Positions 45,013 through 53,438 of a stretch of DNA of 64,000 bases are shown here, one piece after another. Source of the DNA: Flavihumibacter fluminis (GTDB lineage: Bacteria > Bacteroidota > Bacteroidia > Chitinophagales > Chitinophagaceae); contig NZ_JAKEVY010000002.1 of NCBI RefSeq assembly GCF_021491375.1, forward strand, positions 310,001-374,000. The letters are read 5' to 3'. Positions within the stretch are counted from its first letter, which is position 1. The number at the start of each line of letters is the position of its first letter. The position numbers were made by a program, and so were the translations under genes. The notes below the pieces were generated by a model. It worked only from the letters and a program-made list of their open reading frames with translations. It made no database searches and was not told where the DNA came from.

Positions 45013-45071
45013 GAGAGTCAACCGGTACGGAACGCAGGAAATGTGATCAGAGCTGGTAGTTCTTGATAACG

Positions 45072-45113
45072 GGTGCAATTGCACCTTATTTATAGGATGC
45101 CTCCGAAAGGAGG
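45072..45113 (+). promoter_or_regulatory. tuf: Tandem hairpins in the tuf leader
   Basis: Two hairpins lie between the last tRNA and tuf. The first is the perfect palindrome GGTGCAATTGCACC (45072-45085). The second is CCTCC-GAAA-GGAGG (45100-45113), a GNRA-capped stem whose right arm is a Shine-Dalgarno sequence 38 bases before the start codon. It may be a processing site or a regulatory leader. Confidence 0.55.
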
Positions 45114-45151
45114 GTGGATAATTTTTAAACCACAACTTAAAAACAAATAAA

Positions 45152-46339
45152 ATGGCAAAAGAGACCTTTAAGAGGGAAAAGCCCCACGTTAACGTAGGTA
45201 CTATTGGCCACGTTGACCACGGTAAAACCACTTTGACTGCCGCTATTACCAGCATTCTAGCTACCAAAGGTTTGGCGACAGCGAAGAAGTATGATGAAAT
45301 TGATGGAGCTCCTGAAGAAAAAGAGCGTGGTATCACCATCAATACTGCACACGTTGAATATCAGACAGCAAACCGTCACTATGCTCACGTTGACTGTCCT
45401 GGTCACGCTGACTATGTGAAGAACATGATTACCGGTGCTGCTCAGATGGACGGTGCTATCCTGGTTGTGGCTGCTACCGATGGTCCTATGCCTCAAACAA
45501 AAGAACACATCCTGCTGGCTCGCCAGGTAGGCGTTCCCAAGATCGTTGTGTTCATGAATAAAGTTGACCTGGTTGATGACCCAGAACTGCTGGAACTGGT
45601 TGAAATGGAAATCCGTGACCTGCTGAGCTCTTATGGCTTTGACGGTGACAACACTCCGATCATCCAGGGTTCTGCTACCGGTGCATTGGCTGGTGAAGAC
45701 AAGTGGGTTGCTAAAATAGACGAACTGATGGAAGCTGTAGACAGCTACATTCCGCTGCCTCCCCGTCCGGTTGATATGCCATTCCTGATGTCTGTAGAAG
45801 ACGTATTCTCAATCACTGGTCGTGGTACCGTTGCTACTGGTCGTATCGAGCGTGGTCGTATTAAAGTTGGTGAAGGTGTTGAAATCGTTGGTCTGATGGA
45901 AAAACCAATGACTTCTACTGTAACTGGCGTTGAGATGTTCAAAAAACTCCTCGATGAAGGTGAAGCTGGTGACAACGCCGGTCTGCTCCTCCGTGGTATT
46001 GAAAAGAAAGATATCCGCCGTGGTATGGTAATTTGTAAGCCTGGTTCTATCACTCCTCACACTGAATTCCGTGGTGAAGTGTATGTACTGAGCAAAGAAG
46101 AAGGTGGTCGTCACACTCCGTTCTTTAACAAGTATCGTCCTCAGTTCTACTTCCGTACTACGGACGTAACAGGTGAGTGTACGCTGCCTGAAGGAACTGA
46201 AATGGTGATGCCTGGTGATAACACCAACCTGAAAGTTACCCTGATTCAACCAATCGCTATGGAAAAAGGTCTGAAATTCGCGATCCGCGAAGGTGGCCGT
46301 ACCGTAGGAGCTGGTCAGGTAACCGAGATCATTAAATAA
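45152..46339 (+). CDS. tuf: Elongation factor Tu
   Basis: EF-Tu delivers aminoacyl-tRNA to the ribosome. The 395-residue protein has [10 protein letters not shown] (P-loop), [20 protein letters not shown] and GSATGAL, then domains II and III ending [12 protein letters not shown]. Codon use is strongly biased, as for a highly expressed gene. It is transcribed with the four tRNAs upstream, an arrangement seen in many bacteria. Confidence 0.98.
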   Translation: MAKETFKREKPHVNVGTIGHVDHGKTTLTAAITSILATKGLATAKKYDEIDGAPEEKERGITINTAHVEYQTANRHYAHVDCPGHADYVKNMITGAAQMDGAILVVAATDGPMPQTKEHILLARQVGVPKIVVFMNKVDLVDDPELLELVEMEIRDLLSSYGFDGDNTPIIQGSATGALAGEDKWVAKIDELMEAVDSYIPLPPRPVDMPFLMSVEDVFSITGRGTVATGRIERGRIKVGEGVEIVGLMEKPMTSTVTGVEMFKKLLDEGEAGDNAGLLLRGIEKKDIRRGMVICKPGSITPHTEFRGEVYVLSKEEGGRHTPFFNKYRPQFYFRTTDVTGECTLPEGTEMVMPGDNTNLKVTLIQPIAMEKGLKFAIREGGRTVGAGQVTEIIK

Positions 46340-46359
46340 GCCATTAAGGTTAAATAGTT

Positions 46360-46406
46360 AAAATGGTCCCTTTGGGAGGCTTGCCCGAACTAAGGGACCA
46401 TTTTTT
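46360..46406 (+). terminator. Terminator after tuf
   Basis: Long arms AAAATGGTCCCTT and AAGGGACCATTTT enclose an 18-base loop. A T-run overlaps the end of the right arm. Confidence 0.85.
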
Positions 46407-46472
46407 ACTTTTTAATGTTTAATTTTGATATTGCTGAAACGTGCTGAGTGATTGCGTTTTGTTAGGTAATTA

Positions 46473-46501
46473 CATCTCACATCTCACATCTCACGTCTCA
46501 C
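46473..46501. repeat. Four tandem copies of a 7-bp repeat
   Basis: CATCTCA occurs three times and CGTCTCA once, directly before tRNA-Trp. The CATCTC word is shared with the 16-bp repeat at 4482. Confidence 0.8.
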
Positions 46502-46508
46502 TTTCCAT

Positions 46509-46582
46509 ACGGGCATAGTTCAATGGTAGAATAGAGGTCTCCAAAACCTTAGATACGGGTTCGAATCCTGTTGCCCGTGCCA
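46509..46582 (+). tRNA. tRNA-Trp (CCA), CCA end encoded
   Basis: Acceptor ACGGGCA pairs with TGCCCGT. Anticodon loop CTCCAAA gives CCA. The body ends at discriminator G (46579), followed by encoded CCA (46580-46582). It stands upstream of secE, a common order in bacteria. Confidence 0.95.
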
Positions 46583-46680
46583 CTTAAAGTAAAATCAGTA
46601 ACTTGCAAAAGCTCAACGGTCATACAACCTGTTGAGTTCTTTTGTTTCTGTGATTGATTGTAAATATGTAATCTTGTAGC

Positions 46681-46875
46681 ATGAATAAAGTAACAACCTA
46701 CTTCAGCGAGTCCTATAAAGAGCTCATGGAAAAAGTGACCTGGCCTACCTGGGGACAGCTGCAGCAATCCACCCTGATCGTACTGGTTGCAACTATCCTG
46801 ATCACCCTGGTTATCTGGCTGATGGATTTTGCTTCTAATTCTTTATTGAAAATGATCTATTCATTCTTTGCATAA
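46681..46875 (+). CDS. secE: Preprotein translocase subunit SecE
   Basis: The 64-residue protein has the short amphipathic helix (YFSESYKELMEKVTWPTW) followed by one membrane helix, the minimal form of SecE. It clamps SecY in the Sec translocon. Its stop overlaps the nusG start by one base. Confidence 0.95.
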   Translation: MNKVTTYFSESYKELMEKVTWPTWGQLQQSTLIVLVATILITLVIWLMDFASNSLLKMIYSFFA

Positions 46876-47441
46876 TGGAAGAAATTATAAACCAACAGGA
46901 AACTAAGTGGTATGTGCTGCGCGTCGTAAGTGGCAAGGAGCGGAAAGTAAAGGAATATCTCGATAAGGAAATCAGCCGTGGCGGATGGAGTGAAGTGGTT
47001 AAACAGGTATTTCTGCCGGTTGAGAAAGTTTATAAAGTACAGAACGGGAAAAAAGTAATGCGTGAGCGGAACTATTATCCCGGATATGTTATGATTGAAA
47101 TTGTAGAAGGAAAGTTAGGCGACGATCTTCGTGATACCATCAAAAATACCAGCAACGTTATTCATTTCCTGGGTAAAGACAACCCTATCGCTCTTCGTAA
47201 GGCAGAAGTGAACAAGATGCTTGGTAAGATGGATGAAATGAGTGAGGCTGGCGGAATGAGTATGAGTGAGCCATTCATCGTTGGTGAAACTATCAAGATC
47301 ATCGAAGGACCGTTTAATGACTTCAATGGTATCATTGAAGAAGTAAACGACGAAAAGAAAAAACTCAAAGTTACCGTTAAGATCTTCGGCCGTTCAACTC
47401 CGGTAGAACTGAATTATATGCAGGTGGAAAAGCTGTCGTAA
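46875..47441 (+). CDS. nusG: Transcription termination/antitermination factor NusG
   Basis: The 188-residue protein has the NGN domain (TKWYVLRVVSGKERKVKEYL, then YYPGYVMIEI). The C-terminal KOW domain is FIVGETIKIIEGPFNDFNG. It binds RNA polymerase and couples it to Rho or the ribosome. It is followed by a hairpin terminator. Confidence 0.97.
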   Translation: MEEIINQQETKWYVLRVVSGKERKVKEYLDKEISRGGWSEVVKQVFLPVEKVYKVQNGKKVMRERNYYPGYVMIEIVEGKLGDDLRDTIKNTSNVIHFLGKDNPIALRKAEVNKMLGKMDEMSEAGGMSMSEPFIVGETIKIIEGPFNDFNGIIEEVNDEKKKLKVTVKIFGRSTPVELNYMQVEKLS

Positions 47442-47459
47442 GCAGCTATTTACCGAATT

Positions 47460-47487
47460 AAAAGTGCGCTACAAGCGCACTTTTTTT
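47460..47487 (+). terminator. Terminator after nusG
   Basis: Arms AAAGTGCGCT and AGCGCACTTT with a 3-base loop are followed by a T-run. The T-run itself provides the TTTG of the rplK promoter. Confidence 0.88.
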
Positions 47488-47516
47488 GTTTATATCTGGT
47501 GTTATTGCTACCTTTG
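47485..47516 (+). promoter_or_regulatory. rplK: rplK promoter
   Basis: TTTG (47485-47488), a 20-base spacer and TACCTTTG (47509-47516) match the consensus. The leader to rplK is about 90 bases. Confidence 0.72.
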
Positions 47517-47607
47517 CGTCCCCAATCAATAGTTCTTTTTTCGAATTGGATTTGGGAGTCTGCCGATGCTACAGCAAAGCGGACGTTAACACCAAAAAAG
47601 TAAAACT

Positions 47608-48051
47608 ATGGCAAAAGAAATCACTGGTTTCGTTAAGCTGCAGTGTAAAGGCGGTCAAGCCAACCCTGCACCCCCCATTGGTCCGGCCCTTGGTTCTAAA
47701 GGTCTGAACATCATGGAGTTCTGTAAGCAATTTAATGCCAGAACACAGGATAAAATGGGTAAAGTACTTCCTGTGCTGATCACAGTGTACTCTGACAAGT
47801 CGTTCGACTTCGTTATTAAAACTGCTCCTGCATCTGTTCAATTGCTGGAAGCTGCCAAGCTTCAGAGTGGATCAAAAGAGCCTAACCGTTCAAAAGTTGG
47901 AAAAGTTACCTGGGCCCAGGTAGAAGCAATCGCTAAGGACAAAATGCCTGACCTGAACTGCTTCACTCTGGAAAGTGCCATGAAAATGGTAGCCGGTACA
48001 GCACGTAGCATGGGTATCACTGTTGATGGTGTTGCTCCATGGGAAAATTAA
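47608..48051 (+). CDS. rplK: Large ribosomal subunit protein uL11
   Basis: The 147-residue protein matches uL11: [20 protein letters not shown] at the N-terminus and the C-terminal rRNA-binding domain ending [17 protein letters not shown]. It binds the GTPase-associated 23S rRNA and supports stringent factor activity. First gene of the L11-L1-L10-L7/L12 operon. Confidence 0.97.
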   Translation: MAKEITGFVKLQCKGGQANPAPPIGPALGSKGLNIMEFCKQFNARTQDKMGKVLPVLITVYSDKSFDFVIKTAPASVQLLEAAKLQSGSKEPNRSKVGKVTWAQVEAIAKDKMPDLNCFTLESAMKMVAGTARSMGITVDGVAPWEN

Positions 48052-48077
48052 TTGTGTAACACAAAAACTTTTGAGCA

Positions 48078-48770
48078 ATGGCTATCACTAAAAAAAGAAA
48101 AGTAGTTAACCCCAAGGTTGATTCCAATAAAATTTATTCCCTTAAAGAAGCTTCCGCACTTGTTAAAGAAGTAAACATCGCAAAGTTTGATGCTTCTGTT
48201 GACTTGCATATCCGTCTGGGTGTTGATCCCAAGAAAGCGGATCAGGCTGTAAGAGGAACTGTAACACTCCCTCACGGTACCGGTAAAACCAAGCGCGTAC
48301 TGGTTTTGTGTACTCCTGATAAAGAGAACGATGCAAAAGCTGCTGGTGCAGACCACGTAGGACTGGATGAGTTTATCCAGAAAATTGAAAGCGGCTGGAC
48401 AGATATCGATGTAATCATCGCTACTCCTGCTGTAATGCCTAAAATTGGTAAGCTGGGTAAAGTGCTCGGTCCTCGTAACCTGATGCCAAACCCTAAAACA
48501 GGAACCGTTACAAACGATGTAGCTGCTGCTGTTAATGAGGTTAAAGGTGGTAAAATCGCATTTAAAGTGGATAAGGCTGGAATCGTACACGCTTCTATCG
48601 GACGTGTAAGTTTCGGTCCGGATAAAATTGCTGAAAACAGCCAGGAACTGATCAATGCAATCCTGAAACTGAAACCTGCTACCGCTAAAGGTACTTACCT
48701 GAAAGGTGTGAGCATGGCCAGCACCATGAGTCCTGGTATCACCATCGATACTAAAACTTTTATTCACTAA
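48078..48770 (+). CDS. rplA: Large ribosomal subunit protein uL1
   Basis: The 230-residue protein has the uL1 motifs [41 protein letters not shown] and SMGPAM-like [10 protein letters not shown] near the end. It forms the L1 stalk and, in many bacteria, represses its own operon by binding a leader mimic. It starts 26 bases after rplK. Confidence 0.97.
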   Translation: MAITKKRKVVNPKVDSNKIYSLKEASALVKEVNIAKFDASVDLHIRLGVDPKKADQAVRGTVTLPHGTGKTKRVLVLCTPDKENDAKAAGADHVGLDEFIQKIESGWTDIDVIIATPAVMPKIGKLGKVLGPRNLMPNPKTGTVTNDVAAAVNEVKGGKIAFKVDKAGIVHASIGRVSFGPDKIAENSQELINAILKLKPATAKGTYLKGVSMASTMSPGITIDTKTFIH

Positions 48771-48816
48771 TTCTAAAACCGTTCTCCTGTAAAGGGTAGA
48801 AATAAATCATAGCGGT

Positions 48817-49353
48817 ATGACTAAAGAACAAAAACAAGAAGTGATTGAACTGCTGAAAGGTAAGTTCGCTCAATATAATAACTTCTACATCACTGATACA
48901 GAAAGCCTCACTGTAGCACAAGTTTCCAAACTGCGCAGCGTTTGCTTCGATAAGCAGGTGGAAATGAAAGTGGCTAAGAACACCCTCATCAAAAAAGCAC
49001 TGGAATCTCTGGATGCTGAAAAATATGCAGGTGTGTATGACGCGCTGAATAATGTAACTGCACTGATGTTCTCCGAGAACCCCAAAGATCCGGCACTGAT
49101 CATCTCTTCTTTCCGCACGGAATCCAAGAGTGAGCGTCCGATCCTGAAAGCAGCTTTCATCAATGGCGACATCTATGTTGGTGATGATCAACTGAAAGCA
49201 CTGACCAAAATCAAAACCAAAAATGAACTTATTGGTGAAGTTATTGGTCTGTTGCAATCTCCTGCCCAGCGCGTTATCGCTGCTTTGCTGGAAAAAGCAA
49301 ACAAAGAAGGTGGTGAAACAGCTCCAGCTGCAGAAGCAGCACCTGCTGAATAA
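48817..49353 (+). CDS. rplJ: Large ribosomal subunit protein uL10
   Basis: The 178-residue protein has the uL10 N-terminal rRNA-binding domain (VAKNTLIKKAL, ALMFSENPKDPA). The C-terminal helix carries L7/L12 dimers. It ends in an Ala/Glu-rich tail. It anchors the stalk at the base of 23S rRNA. Confidence 0.96.
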   Translation: MTKEQKQEVIELLKGKFAQYNNFYITDTESLTVAQVSKLRSVCFDKQVEMKVAKNTLIKKALESLDAEKYAGVYDALNNVTALMFSENPKDPALIISSFRTESKSERPILKAAFINGDIYVGDDQLKALTKIKTKNELIGEVIGLLQSPAQRVIAALLEKANKEGGETAPAAEAAPAE

Positions 49354-49367
49354 TCCTTTTACAATAT

Positions 49368-49397
49368 TCCCCTGCCTGAGGGGAGACTTAGCATTTT
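49368..49397 (+). promoter_or_regulatory. Hairpin and T-run between rplJ and rplL
   Basis: TCCCCT (49368-49373) pairs with AGGGGA (49379-49384). A T-run follows seven bases later. The spacing makes it a weak terminator at best, so an attenuator or RNA processing site is possible. Confidence 0.4.
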
Positions 49398-49452
49398 TTT
49401 AAAACCGCCGTCGGAGCAAACAGGCTGTGAAGACGGTAAAAATCTAATCAAA

Positions 49453-49827
49453 ATGGCAGACGTAAAATCTTTAGCCGAACAACTGGTTGGCCTTACTGTA
49501 AAAGAAGTACAGGAACTGGCTGACGTACTGAAAAATGAATATGGTATCGAACCTGCTGCTGCTGCAGTAGTAGTAGCTGCTGATGGTGGCGGCGCCGCAG
49601 CTGCTGCTGAAGAAAAAACAGCTTTCAACGTAATCCTGAAAAGCGGTGGTGCTTCTAAACTGAATGTTGTGAAAGTAGTAAAAGACCTGACTGGTCTTGG
49701 ACTGAAAGAAGCAAAAGAACTGGTTGACGGAGCTCCTAAAGCTGTGAAAGAAGGTGTATCTAAAGCTGAAGCTGAAGATATCGCTAACAAGCTGAAAGAA
49801 GCTGGTGCTGATGTTGAAATCAATTAA
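49453..49827 (+). CDS. rplL: Large ribosomal subunit protein bL12 (L7/L12)
   Basis: The 124-residue protein has the N-terminal dimer helix ([18 protein letters not shown]), an Ala-rich hinge (residues about 38-53) and the factor-binding domain ([24 protein letters not shown]). It recruits translation GTPases. rpoB, which usually follows rplL, is not present; a bidirectional terminator ends the operon. Confidence 0.97.
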   Translation: MADVKSLAEQLVGLTVKEVQELADVLKNEYGIEPAAAAVVVAADGGGAAAAAEEKTAFNVILKSGGASKLNVVKVVKDLTGLGLKEAKELVDGAPKAVKEGVSKAEAEDIANKLKEAGADVEIN

Positions 49828-49843
49828 TCAGAATCTCAGTAAT

Positions 49844-49876
49844 AAAAAAGGCCGTCTCATTGAGACGGCTTTTTTA
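49844..49876. terminator. Bidirectional terminator between rplL and the ketosynthase genes
   Basis: An 8-bp GCCGTCTC/GAGACGGC stem with a 3-base loop is flanked by A-run and T-run, so it can stop transcription from both sides. The stop of the chain-length-factor-like gene lies two bases beyond it. Confidence 0.88.
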
Positions 49877-49877
49877 T

Positions 49878-50939
49878 TTATGTCTTTTTCAATAAGTAAA
49901 TGCTGTGCTGCTTACCATAATACTGATTGTACAACAACATATAGTCCATTGATTGTGTGCTGCCCTGTTTACGAATCATGGATGGAAACAATTGATTTTT
50001 TTCCGCCATCCTGACAGCGGACCATAATCCGAAGCCAGCCGCTGTATCGAATTCTCCCGACAGGTGTTTAAAATGTAACTGATGTGTTGTAGCACTCAGT
50101 CGCTGCTCCACTTTCTCATAATAATGTTCATACCTGGAATCCTGGTTTCTCCCGGACAGATAAACATCCAGCTGATCCCATCCCAATCCATGTTGCTCCA
50201 GCATAGAGTCCATTGCATGCAGCACCGCACCTTCTCCTGGTTCAAACAGTAAGGTCAGGTCAACCAATTGTAAAGGAGCAGCCCCCTGTTGATAATCAAG
50301 AAAAAAGAAAAAACTGCCTTCGCCGGAAATGGCACCCGGACTGCTTTTCATTATAGCATCGGGACCGTCAATCTCTTTTTTCCAGAAATCCAGTTTTTCT
50401 TTGATGATATAATGTTCAGGGGTCATTTCTTCGAATGAACCTACCAATGCTGTTTGAATGGATTGTTCATTTAACTGGAACGCAGCATCCAATAAAGCAT
50501 GTTCCAGCGAAAATCCACTGTGTACATAAGTTGAATTGTATGAATTGATCTGGTGATGCAGGCCTATCAGTCCGTTTAAGGAATTATAGGTCGACTGTAT
50601 AAAGGGAGAGGGGTTCAATGTGCCCTCAGCAAACTCCCGTACTGAATGAATAAATTTTTCCGTATCCGTCAAACTTCCCTTACCCGTACCCGTTATGATG
50701 GCTTCCGGTTGGGTATCTCCTGCATCCCGCAAACATTCAATCGCTGTAACTAACCCCAGACGTGTAATTCGGCTCATTCGCCGCAATTGCATGATGGTAA
50801 AATAGTCCTGGTAGTTGGGTTCCAGATAGGTAAACCGATTCCCGGATAGCGTTCGTACAGGCTGCAGCAAATCATTGCTGCTGAAACTGTCCTGTGCGCA
50901 AACAGCCCGGGCTGTTCTTATGAAAATCGGTTTAATCAT
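49878..50939 (-). CDS. Ketosynthase-like chain length factor (catalytically dead)
   Basis: The 353-residue protein is a thiolase-fold relative of the adjacent ketosynthase. The nucleophile region reads NSTYVHSGFSLEHALLDA and has no cysteine. The first His motif is replaced around SGRNQDS, and the second, GH in the partner, reads SGEFDTAAG. All three catalytic residues are therefore lost. This is the pattern of chain length factors that pair with an active ketosynthase in type II and aryl-polyene systems and set product length. The start at 50939 (MIKPIFIRTARAV) is embedded in the partner's last codons (8-base overlap). A longer frame to 50981 is less likely. Confidence 0.82.
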   Translation of the reverse strand: MIKPIFIRTARAVCAQDSFSSNDLLQPVRTLSGNRFTYLEPNYQDYFTIMQLRRMSRITRLGLVTAIECLRDAGDTQPEAIITGTGKGSLTDTEKFIHSVREFAEGTLNPSPFIQSTYNSLNGLIGLHHQINSYNSTYVHSGFSLEHALLDAAFQLNEQSIQTALVGSFEEMTPEHYIIKEKLDFWKKEIDGPDAIMKSSPGAISGEGSFFFFLDYQQGAAPLQLVDLTLLFEPGEGAVLHAMDSMLEQHGLGWDQLDVYLSGRNQDSRYEHYYEKVEQRLSATTHQLHFKHLSGEFDTAAGFGLWSAVRMAEKNQLFPSMIRKQGSTQSMDYMLLYNQYYGKQHSIYLLKKT

Positions 50940-52134
50940 ACTTGCTGAAAAGTAAACTTGCATTATTTCCGCCAAATCCAAATGAGTTGCTTAAGATATG
51001 TTCAACCTGCATCTGCCGGTATGTTTGACAGGGGATTAATCCGGTGGCTTCAATTGGTGTTTCAAAGTTTAATGCAGGATATATTTCCTGGTGCTGAAGG
51101 CTCAGCAGAGAAAAAACGGCTTCTATTGCGCCAGATGCAGCCAGGGTATGGCCAGTATAGACTTTAGTTGATGCAAATGGTGGTACAGTTTTACCAAACA
51201 AACGATGGATCGCCATACTTTCAGCTTCGTCATTATTCAACGTGGCGGTTCCATGCGCATTTATATAAGATACTGATGCTGGTGAAATACCTGCTTTCTC
51301 CAAAGTCCGTTTCATAGCTTCATACGCGCCTAAACCTTCCGGTGAGGGTGCTGTTGGGTGAAATGCTTCATTAAAATTGGCATATCCCGACAATATCGCC
51401 AGCGGCTTATTGCCTGTCTTTTCAAGAGTTCTTTCGGATTCCAGCAACAGGTAAGCAGCCCCTTCACCCAGATTAAGACCATTTCGGTTGGCATCAAAAG
51501 GTTTGCAGGCATTTCGGTCCAGGTTTTTAAGGCTATTGAAACCATTGACAGTGAAGCGGGTCAAACTATCAACGCCGCCACAAACCACCCTATCCAATAC
51601 ACCCTGTTGCAGCAGTCTTGCACCAAATTGTATGGCATTGGCTGAAGAAGAGCAGGCCGTACTGATGGTGGTAACAAAATCGGTAAGATCAAACTGACGT
51701 GCCAGGTGTTCTGTTCCGGTTGCGCAATCCAATCCGGCTGCCCAACTCATGTCCGGCTCCATCTGTTCCGGTTTTATCAGCTCGAAATAGCGGTCTTCAA
51801 TATCCGTCATTCCGCCAACCGTAGTGGCATTAATCAGCCCCTGCCGGATACCTGCAGGTTTTTGCTCCAAACCTGTAAAACATTCTTCCAGGGCCAATGC
51901 GCCCAAAGCCTGCAGTCGACTTTGCTGCAACTTGCTGTATTCGGCAAGTCTGCTGAATAATTCTTCAGTTGAAAAGGGGACCTCCCCAAACGGAAACTCA
52001 GTTTTGTGAATACTGTTCAGAAAAGCTGCCGGCCCCAAGCCGGAAACACCAGCTGCCAGTTTTTCCCTTTGGATGGCAGTGCCGTTACCCAAAGCAGAAA
52101 CAATGCCCATTCCGGTTATAAAAACGGAGGGCAT
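50932..52134 (-). CDS. Beta-ketoacyl-ACP synthase (FabF-like, catalytically complete)
   Basis: The 400-residue condensing enzyme extends an acyl chain on ACP by decarboxylative condensation with malonyl-ACP. It has the Cys-His-His triad: Cys161 in STACSSSANA, His294 in NAHGTATLNNDE and His329 in YTGHTLAASGA, with Lys324 nearby. It lies between the acyl carrier protein (3-base gap) and the chain-length-factor gene (8-base overlap). The likely unit is a KS-CLF heterodimer acting on the adjacent ACP. It differs from housekeeping FabF by its context and by this pairing. Confidence 0.9.
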   Translation of the reverse strand: MPSVFITGMGIVSALGNGTAIQREKLAAGVSGLGPAAFLNSIHKTEFPFGEVPFSTEELFSRLAEYSKLQQSRLQALGALALEECFTGLEQKPAGIRQGLINATTVGGMTDIEDRYFELIKPEQMEPDMSWAAGLDCATGTEHLARQFDLTDFVTTISTACSSSANAIQFGARLLQQGVLDRVVCGGVDSLTRFTVNGFNSLKNLDRNACKPFDANRNGLNLGEGAAYLLLESERTLEKTGNKPLAILSGYANFNEAFHPTAPSPEGLGAYEAMKRTLEKAGISPASVSYINAHGTATLNNDEAESMAIHRLFGKTVPPFASTKVYTGHTLAASGAIEAVFSLLSLQHQEIYPALNFETPIEATGLIPCQTYRQMQVEHILSNSFGFGGNNASLLFSKYD

Positions 52135-52137
52135 GGC

Positions 52138-52395
52138 TTATTTTTTTCGATTGGCCTGGATATAATCAGCCATCACATGGATCGACTCAAATACTTTTCT
52201 TCCTTCCCGAGGATCTTCTATTTTGATGCCATAATTGCGCTCCAGTAAAACAATCAGTTCCAGGGAATCAATACTGTCCAGGCCCAGCCCATCGCCAAAC
52301 AGCGGAGCATTGTCATCAATTTCTTCCGGCTGCATTCCCTGCAGGTTCAAAGCTTCAATAATCTGTAACTTCAGCGTTCTCTTAAAATCTTCCAT
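52138..52395 (-). CDS. Acyl carrier protein
   Basis: The 85-residue protein has the four-helix ACP pattern. The phosphopantetheine serine is Ser41 in LGLDSIDSLEL, followed by an acidic recognition helix. It is first in the minus-strand operon and so should carry the chain built by the KS-CLF pair. A housekeeping ACP would normally sit with fabF/fabD, so this one is pathway-specific. Confidence 0.92.
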   Translation of the reverse strand: MEDFKRTLKLQIIEALNLQGMQPEEIDDNAPLFGDGLGLDSIDSLELIVLLERNYGIKIEDPREGRKVFESIHVMADYIQANRKK

Positions 52396-52414
52396 CCAAG
52401 GGTATTTAGGTTGT

Positions 52415-52422
52415 CAAAAATA
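52415..52422 (-). promoter_or_regulatory. -7 element of the ACP-KS-CLF operon
   Basis: Minus-strand TATTTTTG fits TAnnTTTG, 19 bases before the ACP start. No good -33 is seen. The divergent darA start lies 45 bases away, so the two operons share a compact control region. Confidence 0.5.
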
Positions 52423-52466
52423 GCATAATTAGGAATTAATAGCAGTTAGCATTTATATTGCAGGCT

Positions 52467-53387
52467 ATGGCAGTCAGTATTTTAGTGCTCTATTACTCAC
52501 AGAGCGGTCAATTGGGTCAGATACTGGATAACCTGGTTAGCAATATAAAAGACCAGGCAGAAATTACCATGGTAGAATACCAGCCGGAGCAGGATTTTCC
52601 TTTTCCCTGGACCAGCCAGACATTTTTTGATGCGATGCCGGAATCTGTACTTGAAATTCCCGTAGCATTAAAACCTCTTACCATACCCGAGAAGCACTAC
52701 GATCTGGTGATACTGGGGTACCAGCCCTGGTTTCTATCTCCTTCCATTCCAACCAGCAGTTTTCTGCAATCAGAATATGCGCGCGTATTGTCAGGCAAAC
52801 CTGTTATTACGGTATTGGGTACCCGAAATATGTGGCTGAATGCACAGGAAAAAATCAAAGCCAGACTACTTCAACTGAATGCCCGGCTCGTGGGCTCCAT
52901 TGTACTGGCGGATACTAACCACAACCTGATTTCATTGTTGACAATCATTCGCTGGAACTTTACAGGCCAGAAAGAAGCAACAAGGTTTCTTCCTGAAGCC
53001 GGAGTGCAAACCCGAGATATTCTCAATACATCGAGATTTGGCCCGATCATCTATAAAGCCGCTGCTTCTGCTCAATGGGAAACGCTTCAAACCGAACTGT
53101 TGGCAGCAGGGGCCGTTGATCTCAAACCAACCCTCATCATATTAGAAAAAAGAGGCATTAAACAATTCAGAAAGTTTGCCGTCTACATTCGGGAAAAAGG
53201 GGAAAGAGGTGATCCTGCCAGGTTATCCAGAGTACTGTTATTCAAACGTTTATTACTTACCGGAATAGTGGCTTTATCACCGGTTTCCGGATTTACTGCA
53301 AAGATGCAGAGCCTCTTCAACCGCTCATCCTTTCGTAAGCTGGTTGGATACTTTAAAAGCACCGCATACGAGAAGGATATGATCTAA
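52467..53387 (+). CDS. darA: DarA-like dialkylresorcinol-forming enzyme
   Basis: The 306-residue protein has a flavodoxin-like start (VLYYSQSGQLGQILDNLV) and VILGYQPWFLSPSIPTSSFL, with no close match to classical aromatases. It resembles the DarA group, which aromatises the condensed diketide product of DarB to a 2,5-dialkylresorcinol. The order darA-darB is the usual one. A hydrophobic stretch lies at about residues 258-280. The ATG at 52467 is preferred to an in-frame TTG three codons earlier. Confidence 0.8.
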   Translation: MAVSILVLYYSQSGQLGQILDNLVSNIKDQAEITMVEYQPEQDFPFPWTSQTFFDAMPESVLEIPVALKPLTIPEKHYDLVILGYQPWFLSPSIPTSSFLQSEYARVLSGKPVITVLGTRNMWLNAQEKIKARLLQLNARLVGSIVLADTNHNLISLLTIIRWNFTGQKEATRFLPEAGVQTRDILNTSRFGPIIYKAAASAQWETLQTELLAAGAVDLKPTLIILEKRGIKQFRKFAVYIREKGERGDPARLSRVLLFKRLLLTGIVALSPVSGFTAKMQSLFNRSSFRKLVGYFKSTAYEKDMI

Positions 53388-53438
53388 GTGGAGGAATTAA
53401 TAAGTAATATTGCAGAATATTCAAATCAGATATTTTTT

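Noticed and set aside
45809-46249. Open frame of 146 residues antisense to tuf
   Set aside because: It lies wholly inside tuf on the other strand, and its composition follows the reverse complement of biased tuf codons.
48048-48767. Open frame of 239 residues antisense to rplA
   Set aside because: It mirrors rplA exactly in extent, has no start signals and encodes a composition typical of antisense to a ribosomal protein gene.
52467-53387. Simple flavodoxin or NADPH:quinone reductase
   Set aside because: The N-terminus is flavodoxin-like, but the protein is twice the length and is adjacent to a DarB-type ketosynthase, which favours DarA.
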